From CAVVAL01 sp963742725 (GTDB lineage: Bacteria > Actinomycetota > Actinomycetes > Mycobacteriales > Cryptosporangiaceae): 64,000 nucleotides of DNA. Positions within the stretch are counted from its first letter, which is position 1, and every line of letters starts with the position of its first letter. The position numbers and the translations under genes were made by a program. This document shows, in pieces, positions 26,076-34,211 of this stretch. The DNA lies in the NCBI GenBank assembly GCA_963742725.1, contig CAVUMX010000003.1, positions 2,046,001-2,110,000 on the forward strand, written 5' to 3'. The notes under the pieces are model-generated. The model did no database searches, had not been told where the DNA came from, and saw only the letters and a program-made list of their open reading frames with translations.

Positions 26076-27464
26076 CGACGCGGGGGTCGGCTCGGCGGCT
26101 GCGCGGGGCAGGACGAGCGTCACCGCGAGGCCGTGCGGCTCCGCCGACGCCACTTCGAGGCGGGCGCCGAACGTCGGCAGCAGTGTCGCCACGATGGCCA
26201 TGCCGAGCCCGGACCCGGCCAGGTTGCTGTGCCGGGGGCTGCGCCAGAACCGGTCGGTGATGCGCGCGAGTTCGTCCTCGGGCAGCCCTTCGCCGTCGTC
26301 GGTGACGACGATCCGGACCGCGTCCTCGTGCACCGCGACGGCCGCGGAGATCTGGCCGCCCGGCGACGCGTACTTGACGGCGTTGTCGAGGATCTCGTCG
26401 AGGACGCGGCTCACCGACTCGGCGTCGACGACCGCCACCGCCGCCGCCTCGCCCTCCCGGACGACGATCAGCTCGCGGGCGTCGGCGGCCGGGCGCCAGG
26501 CGCCGAGGCGGTCGTCCACCAGCGGGCCGACGTCCTGGGCCTGGACGGCGCCCAGGTGCTTCTCCGCGCGGGCGAGCGCCAGCAGCTCCTCCAGTACCTG
26601 CTGGAGCCGTTCCCCCTCGCGCCGTACCTCCTGGTACTCGCGCTGGGCGTCCGGCCCCAGCTCCTCGCCGAGGTTGCCGATCCGCAGCAGCAGCGCCGTC
26701 AGCGGGTTGCGCATCTGGTGGGACGCCTCGGCCACGAACGCCCGCTGCTGTTCCAGGGACGCGTCGACGGTCCGCGCCATCTCGTTGAACGACCGGGCGA
26801 GGCGGCGCAGCTCGGGCGGGCCGGCCGACTCCGGGACCCGGGTGTCGATGCCGCCCTCGGCCAGCGCGTGGGCGGCGGCGTCCAGGCTGTGGACGGGGCG
26901 CAGGATCCACCGGGACAGCACGGCCGCGACCGCCGCGAACACGACCAGCGACAGCAGTCCGCCGAGCGCGAGGACCGTCCACGCGCGCCACACGTCGGAC
27001 CGGAACCGGCCCGTCGGCGACATCGTGACGACCACGCCGGCCACCTCGCCGCCGCTGCCGAACGGTTCGGCGACGACGAGCGGGCGGGTGTCCCACGGCC
27101 ACTGGACGAGCGGTTCCTCGGCGCGGCGGCCGTCCCGGGCGTTGCGGACCCGTTCCCGCACCTCGGGGGTCTCCAGGTCGATGCCGGTCCGGGACGCGGC
27201 GACCAGGTTGCCGTCGGCGTCCAGGATCGCGACCGGGATCTCGTACACGTCGTCGTAGCGCCGCGCCTCCTCGCGCAGCGCGGAGATGTCCTCGGCCGCG
27301 AGCCCGTCCGCCGCGATCGAGGCGAACCGGTCGGTGTCGTTGAGCCGGTCGATGAACACGCGCTGCTGCTCGGCGACGGCGTAGCTGAACCCGAGCGGCA
27401 CCTGCAGGGCGCCGATGACGCCGGCCAGCAACGTCAGTAGCAGGACGAACAGCCGTGCCCGCAC
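26058..27464 (-). CDS. Membrane sensor histidine kinase
   Basis: 468 aa from GTG at 27464, three bases after the regulator stop. Two membrane helices (FVLLLTLLAGVIGALQVPL near residue 5 and VLALGGLLSLVVFAAVAAVL near 165) enclose an extracytoplasmic sensor of about 130 residues. A HAMP segment (RWILRPVHSLDAAAHAL) follows, then the H-box ASHQMRNPLTALLLRI with the phospho-His, N-box DEILDNAVKYASP, G1 VTDDGEGLP, F-box DRFWRSPR and G2 GSGLGMAIV. Typical EnvZ/PhoR-type kinase. The C-terminal tail ends in Pro/Ala-rich sequence inside repeat element B. Partner regulator upstream, TAXI lipoprotein convergent. Confidence 0.93.
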   Translation of the reverse strand: MRARLFVLLLTLLAGVIGALQVPLGFSYAVAEQQRVFIDRLNDTDRFASIAADGLAAEDISALREEARRYDDVYEIPVAILDADGNLVAASRTGIDLETPEVRERVRNARDGRRAEEPLVQWPWDTRPLVVAEPFGSGGEVAGVVVTMSPTGRFRSDVWRAWTVLALGGLLSLVVFAAVAAVLSRWILRPVHSLDAAAHALAEGGIDTRVPESAGPPELRRLARSFNEMARTVDASLEQQRAFVAEASHQMRNPLTALLLRIGNLGEELGPDAQREYQEVRREGERLQQVLEELLALARAEKHLGAVQAQDVGPLVDDRLGAWRPAADARELIVVREGEAAAVAVVDAESVSRVLDEILDNAVKYASPGGQISAAVAVHEDAVRIVVTDDGEGLPEDELARITDRFWRSPRHSNLAGSGLGMAIVATLLPTFGARLEVASAEPHGLAVTLVLPRAAAEPTPASRPVGS

Positions 27465-27467
27465 GGG

Positions 27468-28151
27468 TCAGCCCGCCGGGAAGCGGTAGCCGACACCGCG
27501 CACGGTCTCGATGATCTCCGGGACCCCGAGCTTCGAGCGGACGGACGCCACGTGCACTTCGAGCGTGCGCTGGTGGCCGGTCCAGGCGGAGTCCCAGACC
27601 TCGCTGATGATGTGCGCGCGGCTGAACACCACACCGGGCTGGCGGGCGAGCATGGCGAGGAGGTTGAACTCCTTGCGGGTCAGCGTGACGGGCGTGCCGG
27701 CGACGGTGACCTCGCGGCGCTCCAGGTTCAGCTCGACGCCGTGGGCACCGGCCTGCCCGGCCGGCGCGGGGGCGACACCGCCCCGGGACGGCCCGCTGCG
27801 CCGCACGACCGCGTGGATGCGCGCCAGCAGCTCGCGCAGGTCGTACGGCTTGGTGACGTAGTCGTCGGCGCCCAGATGCAGCCCGTGGACGCGCGTCCGC
27901 ATGTCGGTGCGGGCCGTGACCATGATGATCGGGACGTCGCACACGGCCCGGATCTGCCGGCACACCGTCAGGCCGTCGCCGTCGGGCAGCACCAGGTCGA
28001 GCAGGACGACGTCGTAGGCCGAGCCGTCGCCGATCCGCTCCATCGCGGCCTTCGCCGTGCTGGCGCGGACCACCTCGATCGTCTGGCGGCGTAACCCGTC
28101 GACGAGCGCGGCCGCCACCCGGTCGTCGTCCTCGACGAGCATCAGCCGCAT
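27468..28151 (-). CDS. OmpR/PhoB-family response regulator
   Basis: 227 aa. Receiver domain with acidic pocket (VEDDDR), phosphorylated Asp in VLLDLVLPDGDG (near residue 52), Thr in VTARTD and Lys in VTKPYDL. After a Gly/Pro/Ala linker a winged-helix DNA-binding domain follows (VTLTRKEFNLLAMLARQPG, RTLEVHVASVRSKL, ETVRGVGYRF). All canonical positions are present. First gene of the regulator-kinase pair (3-bp gap) and only 7 bp downstream of the miaB stop, so it may be cotranscribed with miaB. Confidence 0.94.
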   Translation of the reverse strand: MRLMLVEDDDRVAAALVDGLRRQTIEVVRASTAKAAMERIGDGSAYDVVLLDLVLPDGDGLTVCRQIRAVCDVPIIMVTARTDMRTRVHGLHLGADDYVTKPYDLRELLARIHAVVRRSGPSRGGVAPAPAGQAGAHGVELNLERREVTVAGTPVTLTRKEFNLLAMLARQPGVVFSRAHIISEVWDSAWTGHQRTLEVHVASVRSKLGVPEIIETVRGVGYRFPAG

Positions 28152-28158
28152 CCGGGCC

Positions 28159-29640
28159 TCAGCAGGTTCCGCAGGCGGACGCCGGCGCCGGGGCCGGCTT
28201 TCCGACGGTCGGCAGCCCGAGCAGGACGCCCGGTGTGCGGGGCGCCCGGCCGGCCGCCCAGTTGTCGCCGGCCGCCGTGCGGCGATGGCTGAGCACCGCG
28301 CCGTCCGCGACCAGGTGGTGCGGCGCGGCGTAGGTGACTGTCGTCTCCACGACGTCGCCGGGCCTGATCTGCGTGGCGTCGGCGGCGAAGTGGACGAGTC
28401 GCCCGTCGCGGGCGCGACCGCTGAGCCGGTGGGTAGCGGCGTCCTTGCGGCCCTCCCCCTCGGCGACCAGCAGTTCGACCGTCCGTCCGACCAGTGTCTT
28501 GTTCTCCGACCAGGAGATCTCCTCCTGGAGCGCCACCAGCCGCTCGTAGCGTTCCTGGACGACCGCCTTCGGCAGCTGCCCCTCCATCTCGGCGGCCGGG
28601 GTGCCGGGACGCTTCGAGTACTGGAACGTGAAGGCGCCGGAGAACCGGGACGCGCGGACGACGTCCAGGGTGCCCTGGAAGTCCTCCTCGGTCTCGCCGG
28701 GGAAGCCGACGATGATGTCGGTGGTGATGGCGGCGTCCGGCATCGCGGCGCGGACCCGCTCGATGATGCCGAGGTACTTCTCGCGCCGGTACGAGCGGCG
28801 CATCGCCTTGAGGACGGCGTCCGACCCGGACTGCAGCGGCATGTGCAGCTGGTGGCACACGTTCGGGGTCTCGGCCATCGCGGCGATCACGTCGTCGGTG
28901 AAGTCGCGCGGGTGCGGGGACGTGAACCGCACCCGCTCCAGGCCCTCGATCTCGCCGCAGGCCCGCAGCAGCTGCCCGAACCCGTCGCGCTCGCCGAACT
29001 CGCGGCCGTAGGAGTTGACGTTCTGCCCGAGCAGCGTCACCTCCAGGACGCCCTCGGCGACCAGCGCCCGCACCTCGGCGAGGATGTCGCCGGCACGCCG
29101 GTCCTTCTCCTTGCCGCGCAGGGCCGGGACGATGCAGAAGGTGCAGGTGTTGTCGCAGCCCACCGAGATCGACACCCAGCCCGCGTACGTCGACTCGCGC
29201 CGGCTCGGCAGCGTCGACGGGAAGACCTCCAGGGCCTCCAGGATCTCGACCTGCGCCTCGGCGTTGTGCCGGGCCCGCTCCAGCAGGACCGGCAGCGCGC
29301 CGATGTTGTGGGTGCCGAACACGACGTCGACCCACGGCGCCTTGCGGGTGATCTCGCCCCTGTCCTTCTGGGCGAGGCAGCCGCCGACCGCGATCTGCAT
29401 GCCCGGGTGCGACTTCTTCACCGGCGCCAGGTGCCCGAGGTTGCCGTACAGCTTGTTGTCGGCGTTCTCCCGGACGGCGCAGGTGTTGAAGACGACCACG
29501 TCAGCCGTCGCGCCGGTGGCCACGCGGACGTAGCCGGCGTCCTCCAGCAGCCCGGACAGGCGTTCGGAGTCGTGGACGTTCATCTGGCAGCCGTAGGTGC
29601 GGACCTCGTAGGTCCTCGGTGCGTGCGTGAGGGTCGTCAT
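28159..29640 (-). CDS. miaB: tRNA-2-methylthio-N6-dimethylallyladenosine synthase MiaB
   Basis: 493 aa radical-SAM methylthiotransferase that finishes the ms2i6A modification begun by MiaA. The N-terminal cluster Cys are in TYGCQMNVHDSE, NTCAVRENA and VGGCLAQ; the radical SAM triad is SVGCDNTCTFCIVPALRGKE. LGQNVNSYG, PHPRDF, HMPLQSGSDAVLKAMRRSY and DIIVGFPGETEEDF complete the core. A TRAM-like domain (near residues 375-440, KTLVGRTVELLVAEGEG) precedes an extended C-terminus of about 50 residues ending with two Cys. ATG at 29640; divergent from gluA. Confidence 0.95.
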   Translation of the reverse strand: MTTLTHAPRTYEVRTYGCQMNVHDSERLSGLLEDAGYVRVATGATADVVVFNTCAVRENADNKLYGNLGHLAPVKKSHPGMQIAVGGCLAQKDRGEITRKAPWVDVVFGTHNIGALPVLLERARHNAEAQVEILEALEVFPSTLPSRRESTYAGWVSISVGCDNTCTFCIVPALRGKEKDRRAGDILAEVRALVAEGVLEVTLLGQNVNSYGREFGERDGFGQLLRACGEIEGLERVRFTSPHPRDFTDDVIAAMAETPNVCHQLHMPLQSGSDAVLKAMRRSYRREKYLGIIERVRAAMPDAAITTDIIVGFPGETEEDFQGTLDVVRASRFSGAFTFQYSKRPGTPAAEMEGQLPKAVVQERYERLVALQEEISWSENKTLVGRTVELLVAEGEGRKDAATHRLSGRARDGRLVHFAADATQIRPGDVVETTVTYAAPHHLVADGAVLSHRRTAAGDNWAAGRAPRTPGVLLGLPTVGKPAPAPASACGTC

Positions 29641-29768
29641 AACGCCCTACAGAGTACGGCGCGACACGTCGTTACTGGTCCGTGACCTCACTGCGAGGTT
29701 CCGGCGTCAAGCCGACGCTAATGTACGGCGCGGGAGTCGAAACCGACGTCGACAGCGCGGGGAGCGAG

Positions 29769-30527
29769 ATGTCTGAGCAGGCGACGGAAGCCACACCGCT
29801 GGTGGTGCTGGACGGCGTGGACAAGTACTTCGGCGATCTGCACGTGCTGCGCGACATCAACCTGTCCATCGGCAAGGGCGAGGTCATCGTCGTGATCGGC
29901 CCGTCCGGGTCGGGCAAGTCGACGCTGTGCCGGGCGATCAACCGGCTCGAACCGATCCAGGGCGGGTGGATCTCCATCGACGGCGTGCGGCTGCCGGAGG
30001 AGGGCAAGGAACTGGCCCGGCTCCGCGCGGACGTCGGCATGGTGTTCCAGTCGTTCAACCTGTTCGCGCACAAGACGATCGTCCAGAACGTGATGCTCGG
30101 CCCGGTCAAGGTGCGCAAGGAGAAGCCGGACGCGGCCCGCAAGCGCGCGATGGACCTGCTGGAGCGGGTCGGCATCGCCAACCAGGCCGACAAGTACCCC
30201 GCGCAGCTCTCCGGCGGCCAGCAGCAGCGCGTCGCGATCGCCCGGGCACTCGCGATGCAGCCGAAGGTGATGCTGTTCGACGAGCCCACCAGCGCCCTGG
30301 ACCCGGAGATGGTCCAGGAGGTGCTCGACGTCATGATCTCGCTCGCCCGCGAGGGCATGACCATGGTCGTGGTCACCCACGAGATGGGCTTCGCGCGTCG
30401 GGCCGCGAACCGGGTCGTGTTCATGGCCGACGGCTCGATCGTGGAGGAGGCGGACCCGGACACCTTCTTCACCAAGCCGAAATCCGACCGGGCGAAGGAC
30501 TTCCTGTCGAAGATCCTGACTCACTGA
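29769..30527 (+). CDS. gluA: Glutamate-type amino acid ABC transporter ATPase
   Basis: 252 aa cytoplasmic ATPase of a polar amino acid importer. Walker A GPSGSGKSTLCRAINRLE, Q-loop MVFQSFNLFAHKT, signature LSGGQQQRVAIARALAMQP, Walker B VMLFDEPTSALDPEM and the H-loop VVVTHEMGF. This is the GlnQ/GluA class. I start at the ATG at 29769 with GGAGCGAG upstream; the frame is open 29 codons further but is not conserved-looking. First gene of gluABCD, which stands next to miaB as in other actinobacteria. Confidence 0.93.
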   Translation: MSEQATEATPLVVLDGVDKYFGDLHVLRDINLSIGKGEVIVVIGPSGSGKSTLCRAINRLEPIQGGWISIDGVRLPEEGKELARLRADVGMVFQSFNLFAHKTIVQNVMLGPVKVRKEKPDAARKRAMDLLERVGIANQADKYPAQLSGGQQQRVAIARALAMQPKVMLFDEPTSALDPEMVQEVLDVMISLAREGMTMVVVTHEMGFARRAANRVVFMADGSIVEEADPDTFFTKPKSDRAKDFLSKILTH

Positions 30528-30556
30528 AAATCCAGATAAGCGAGGGGACACGCACC

Positions 30557-31432
30557 ATGAAGCTCCGTTTGGTCGCCGTCGCGGCCCTGGTGGGCGCGCT
30601 CGCGCTGACCGGCTGTGGCAAGGAAGGCGACGACGACACCGCCGCCCCGAAGACCGACGTCGAGTCCGGCGTCACCGTCGAGGGCTCGCCGACGTTCGAC
30701 AAGATCAAGAGCCGCGGCAAGGTCATCATCGGCGTCAAGGAAGACCAGCCGAACCTGGGCTTCAAGGACCCGGTGACGAACAAGTACTCCGGCTTCGACA
30801 TCTCGATCGCGAACCTGATCGCCGCGAAGCTCGGCTACGGCGAGGACAAGATCGAGTACAAGGCGATCCCGTCCGCGAACCGCGAGCAGGCGATCATCAA
30901 CGGTGACATCGACTACTACGTCGGCACCTACTCGATCACCGACAAGCGCAAGCTGCAGATCTCCTTCGCCGGCCCGTACTACGTCGCCGGCCAGGACCTG
31001 CTGGTCCGCAAGGACGAGGCCACGATCACCGGCCCGGAGACCATGGCGGGCAAGAAGATCTGCTCGGTCACCGGCTCGACCCCGATCCAGCGGATCAAGA
31101 CCGAGTACAAGACCGCGCAGACCGTGGAGTTCGAGAAGTACTCCCAGTGCGTCGACCAGCTGCTGAACAAGCAGGTGGACGCGGTCAGCACCGACGACGC
31201 GATCCTCAAGGGCTACGCGGCGCAGCAGCCCGACAAGCTCAAGGTCGTCGGCAAGACGTTCTCGACCGAGAAGTACGGCGTGGGCCTGCCCAAGGACGAC
31301 AAGGCGCTGCGCGACAAGGTCAACGACGTGATCGAGGCCGCGGCCAAGGATGGCGACTGGAAGAAGATCTACGACGCCACCCTCGGCAAGTCCGGTGCCC
31401 CGGGCGAGGCGCCGGCGCTCGAGCGTTACTGA
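30557..31432 (+). CDS. gluB: Glutamate-binding lipoprotein
   Basis: 291 aa with lipoprotein signal (VGALALTGCGK, lipidated Cys near residue 21). The SBP_bac_3 domain has KVIIGVKEDQPNLGFKD, YSGFDISIANLIAAKLGY, YYVGTYSITDKRKLQISFAGPYYVAGQDLLV (family block, split) and VSTDDAILKGYAAQQPDKLKVVG. It captures glutamate or a related polar amino acid outside the membrane for GluCD. Start ATG at 30557 with GAGGGGA upstream, 29 bp after gluA. A strong GC hairpin follows the stop and probably raises the level of this protein relative to the permeases. Confidence 0.93.
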   Translation: MKLRLVAVAALVGALALTGCGKEGDDDTAAPKTDVESGVTVEGSPTFDKIKSRGKVIIGVKEDQPNLGFKDPVTNKYSGFDISIANLIAAKLGYGEDKIEYKAIPSANREQAIINGDIDYYVGTYSITDKRKLQISFAGPYYVAGQDLLVRKDEATITGPETMAGKKICSVTGSTPIQRIKTEYKTAQTVEFEKYSQCVDQLLNKQVDAVSTDDAILKGYAAQQPDKLKVVGKTFSTEKYGVGLPKDDKALRDKVNDVIEAAAKDGDWKKIYDATLGKSGAPGEAPALERY

Positions 31433-31442
31433 CGCATGACAT

Positions 31443-31481
31443 CGGCCCGGCCGCGCACCGGTAGCGCGCGCGGCCGGGCCG
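31443..31481 (+). terminator. Strong GC hairpin between gluB and gluC
   Basis: CGGCCCGGCCGCGC (31443-31456) pairs without mismatch with GCGCGGCCGGGCCG (31468-31481); loop of 11 nt. It starts 11 bp after the gluB stop and 35 bp before gluC. In binding-protein operons such hairpins often act as partial terminators or protect the upstream mRNA from decay, so the binding protein is made in excess; that use here is inferred. Confidence 0.75.
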
Positions 31482-31515
31482 TTCCACGCCACGACCTCGC
31501 CGCCCGGGGAGCGCG

Positions 31516-32172
31516 ATGAATGACTTCGTACCAACGCTGACCGACAACTGGAGTCTGTTCCTGGACTCCTTCGGCCAGACGATCATGCTGTTCCTGGTGT
31601 CGGGTGTCCTCTCGCTGATCGTCGGCACGGTCCTGGCGGCGTTCCGCGTCTCGCCGGTGCCCGCGCTGCGCGCGTTCGGGGCCGGCTACGTCACCCTGCT
31701 CCGGAACACGCCGCTCACGCTGGTGTTCTTCTTCGTCGTCTTCGGGTTCCCGTACCTGGAGATCAACCTGTCGTTCTTCACGTTCGCGATCGTGGCGCTC
31801 AGCGCGTACACGGCCGCGTTCGTCTGTGAGGCCGTCCGGTCCGGGTTCAACACGGTGGCGGCCGGGCAGGCCGAGGCGGCGCGCGCGATCGGCCTCACGT
31901 TCAGCCAGACGCTCACCCTCGTGATCCTGCCGCAGGCACTGCGGGCCGTGGTCCCGCCGCTGGCGAGCATCATGATCGCGCTGGCGAAGAACACGACGAT
32001 CGCGGCCGGGTTCAGCGTCGCCGAGGCGGCGTCCATCCGGGCGAACCTCAGCGAGCTGGGCTACCCGGTGGTGGCCGGCCTCACCTGGGTCGTCATCGGC
32101 TTCCTGGTCATCGTGGTCCCGCTGTCCTGGGGCCAGCGCAACCTCGAACGACACTGGAAGGTGGCGCGGTAG
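31516..32172 (+). CDS. gluC: Glutamate-type ABC transporter permease GluC
   Basis: 218 aa inner-membrane permease of the HisMQ type with five predicted helices, beginning FGQTIMLFLVSGVLSLIVGT. The EAA loop reads GQAEAARAIGLTFSQTLTLVILPQAL, the contact site for the ATPase, and LLRNTPLTLVFFFVVFG is the usual conserved helix entry. Start ATG at 31516 after GGGGAGCG. It pairs with GluD to form the heterodimeric channel. Confidence 0.92.
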   Translation: MNDFVPTLTDNWSLFLDSFGQTIMLFLVSGVLSLIVGTVLAAFRVSPVPALRAFGAGYVTLLRNTPLTLVFFFVVFGFPYLEINLSFFTFAIVALSAYTAAFVCEAVRSGFNTVAAGQAEAARAIGLTFSQTLTLVILPQALRAVVPPLASIMIALAKNTTIAAGFSVAEAASIRANLSELGYPVVAGLTWVVIGFLVIVVPLSWGQRNLERHWKVAR

Positions 32173-32245
32173 TGAGCGAGCGCAGCGAGCGAGCCAGACG
32201 AGCACAGCTCCGCCCGCTTGCGGCGACCGAGCGAAGCGAGGTGCG
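32173..32245. repeat. GAGCGAGCGCAGCGAGCGAG-type intergenic repeat
   Basis: Right after the gluC stop the DNA reads GTGAGCGAGCGCAGCGAGCG and then, about 40 bp on, GACCGAGCGAAGCGAGGTGC. I know this GAGCGAGCG/AGCGAGCGAG type of sequence as a dispersed motif at gene boundaries in several actinobacterial genomes. It supplies the GCGAGG used as the gluD ribosome site. Confidence 0.6.
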
Positions 32246-32248
32246 TCC

Positions 32249-33127
32249 GTGAGCGTCCAGACGGTGTTGTTCGACATCCCCGGGCCCAGGGCCCGCGCCA
32301 GGAACCGGCTGCTGGGCATCTTCGGCACGCTGCTGGTCGCCGGCATCCTCGGCTACGTGATCTACCGCTTCTACACGACCGGTCAGTTCGACGGCCAGAA
32401 GTGGGAGATCCTGTCCTACAAGAACCCGCAGCTGCGCCTCGTCGACGGCTTCGTCGCCACCCTGCGGGCAGCCGGGGTGGCGGCGGTCCTCGCGGTGTTG
32501 CTGGGCGCCGTCCTCGCCGCCGCCCGCCTCTCGGACCACGCGTTCTTCCGCGCGCCGGCGTTCCTCGTCGTCGAGCTGTTCCGCGCGATCCCGCTCCTGC
32601 TGCTGATGTTCGTCTTCTACTACGGCGCACCGGCGCTCGGCTTCCGCACCACGCCGTTCATGGCCGTGGTCCTGGGCCTGGTGCTCTACAACGGCGCGGT
32701 CCTCGCCGAGCTGTTCCGGGCCGGCGTGGAGTCGGTTCCCGGTGGACAGTCCGAGGCCGCCTACGCGCTGGGCATGCGCAAGACGCAGGTCATGGTCAGC
32801 GTGCTGCTGCCGCAGGCGATCCGCGCGATGCTGCCGGCCATCATCAGCCAGCTCGTCGTGCTGCTCAAGGACACCGCCCTCGGCTTCCTCGTCACGTACG
32901 AGGAGCTGCTCGACGCCGTCAAGGACCTCTCCGGCGCGCAGCAGTTCGAGTTCCCGCTGATCCCGCTCGCGCTCGTCGGCGGCGCCGTGTACATCGCGAC
33001 GTGCATGCTGCTGTCGGCGTTCGCGAACTGGCTGGAGAAGCGGGCGCGCCGGTCCACCAAGACGACCGCGGCGCCCCTGGATCCCGATCAGGGCGCGTTG
33101 ATGGGACACGGCGCGGCGCCGATCTAG
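32249..33127 (+). CDS. gluD: Glutamate-type ABC transporter permease GluD
   Basis: 292 aa permease. An N-terminal cytoplasmic segment is followed by a first helix (LLGIFGTLLVAGILGYVIY), then the HisMQ-like core (GFVATLRAAGVAAVLAVLLGAV, VVELFRAIPLLLLMFVFYYG) and the EAA loop GGQSEAAYALGMRKTQVMVSVLLPQAI. The longer N-terminus compared with GluC is normal for GluD. GTG start with GAGG upstream. Last gene of the transporter operon, followed by a terminator. Confidence 0.92.
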   Translation: MSVQTVLFDIPGPRARARNRLLGIFGTLLVAGILGYVIYRFYTTGQFDGQKWEILSYKNPQLRLVDGFVATLRAAGVAAVLAVLLGAVLAAARLSDHAFFRAPAFLVVELFRAIPLLLLMFVFYYGAPALGFRTTPFMAVVLGLVLYNGAVLAELFRAGVESVPGGQSEAAYALGMRKTQVMVSVLLPQAIRAMLPAIISQLVVLLKDTALGFLVTYEELLDAVKDLSGAQQFEFPLIPLALVGGAVYIATCMLLSAFANWLEKRARRSTKTTAAPLDPDQGALMGHGAAPI

Positions 33128-33143
33128 CCGATCTGGCCGCTTG

Positions 33144-33173
33144 GGCCCCGCTGGCGATCCCGCCGGCGGGGCC
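33144..33173 (+). terminator. Terminator after gluD
   Basis: GGCCCCGCTGGCG (33144-33156) pairs with CGCCGGCGGGGCC (33161-33173) with one G-U pair and a 4-nt loop, followed by TCTTGCT. It is placed 17 bp after the gluD stop, before the convergent gene that ends at 33221, and has the shape of an actinobacterial factor-independent terminator. Confidence 0.78.
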
Positions 33174-33220
33174 TCTTGCTGGCGGCGGGCCTTTGGCCTA
33201 GTGGCTGCGGGCCTCTGGAC

Positions 33221-34090
33221 TTAGTGGCGTAAGTAGTCGCGCAGCTGGGCGGCCTTGGCGTCGAGTTGCGCGCGGGACAGCGTGCCGAGGGCCTTCTGGT
33301 TGGCGCTCGCGATCGACATCTCGATGCCGACGGCCACCCGCCCGGACACGACGACCCGCACGACCTGCGTGTCCGGCGTCCGGACGTGGGTCCGCGGCCG
33401 GTACATGAGCGACCCGATGAACGGCTGTTCGTTGACGAAGTTGACCCGCTGGTTCCCGCTGAACGTCTCGACGCCGTCGACCACGCTGACCGGGTACTCC
33501 TTCGTCTGCCACTGGGACCGGTTGCCGCTGATCATGTCGAGCTGGCACTCGTACGTGCTGAGGCGCCCGTCGCGCAGGTAGGCGACGAGGACCTGGTACG
33601 AGGAGAAGCGGGTGACGAGGTCCAGCCCGCGGCGGGCGACCAGGCTGGCCGAGTACGCCGGCCCGACGAACACCAGTGCCTGCTGCCTCGCCGCCGCCGG
33701 GAGCGCGAACCGGGCCAGGCCGTCGTCGACGACTCCGCTCACGTCGTGCCCGAGCCAGTAGTCCATCTCCTGGTCGGTCGCCTTCGGCTCGGTCAGCGCG
33801 CGGCTCGTGCTGGAGGCGACGTATAACGTCCGGTACTCGGCGTGCTTGATGCCGCCGGCGATCATCGCGACCGTGCCGAACATGCCGAGCACGACCACCA
33901 GCAGGGCGAACGTGCCCTGCATGGAGCCGACCAGCCCGATGACCACGGCCGCCAGGAGGGCCACGCCGCCGCCGAACACCGCCGGTCTGATCATCGGGTG
34001 CTCGACGGGGAAGGCGGCGGTCTCGGTGAAGTACTTGCGGGCACGGTCCACGCGGTCGGCGTGTCCGGTCAGCACCTGCGCCGTCGTCAT
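33221..34090 (-). CDS. Membrane protein of unknown function
   Basis: 289 aa from the ATG at 34090 (GGAGG 7-8 bp upstream). Two adjacent membrane helices (PAVFGGGVALLAAVVIGLVG and FALLVVVLGMFGTVAMIAGG near residues 35-80) are followed by a soluble domain of about 200 residues with strands such as QQALVFVGPAYSA, SYQVLVAYLRDGRLSTYECQLDM and VVRVVVSGRVAVGIEMSIAS. No family recognised. It is the first gene of the accessory block after gluD, stands alone and converges on gluD. Confidence 0.78.
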   Translation of the reverse strand: MTTAQVLTGHADRVDRARKYFTETAAFPVEHPMIRPAVFGGGVALLAAVVIGLVGSMQGTFALLVVVLGMFGTVAMIAGGIKHAEYRTLYVASSTSRALTEPKATDQEMDYWLGHDVSGVVDDGLARFALPAAARQQALVFVGPAYSASLVARRGLDLVTRFSSYQVLVAYLRDGRLSTYECQLDMISGNRSQWQTKEYPVSVVDGVETFSGNQRVNFVNEQPFIGSLMYRPRTHVRTPDTQVVRVVVSGRVAVGIEMSIASANQKALGTLSRAQLDAKAAQLRDYLRH

Positions 34091-34153
34091 GGGAGCACCT
34101 CCGGGAGCCGGTCGTGGCGCCATGGTCCCGCACTTCGGTGCTGGTCACATGGG

Positions 34154-34202
34154 GATTTCGGGTGGAAACAGGCGGTCAGGCTGCACGATCCCACCCGAAA
34201 TC
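34154..34202. terminator. Hairpin downstream of the aldehyde oxidoreductase gene (element B-like)
   Basis: GATTTCGGGTGG (34154-34165) pairs with CCACCCGAAATC (34191-34202) around a 25-nt loop that contains CACGATCCCACC, the core motif of the element at 26023-26075. It lies 9 bp after the stop of the aldehyde ferredoxin oxidoreductase gene, so it is a plausible terminator for the fucose operon. Confidence 0.65.
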
Positions 34203-34211
34203 TGGCGGGGA

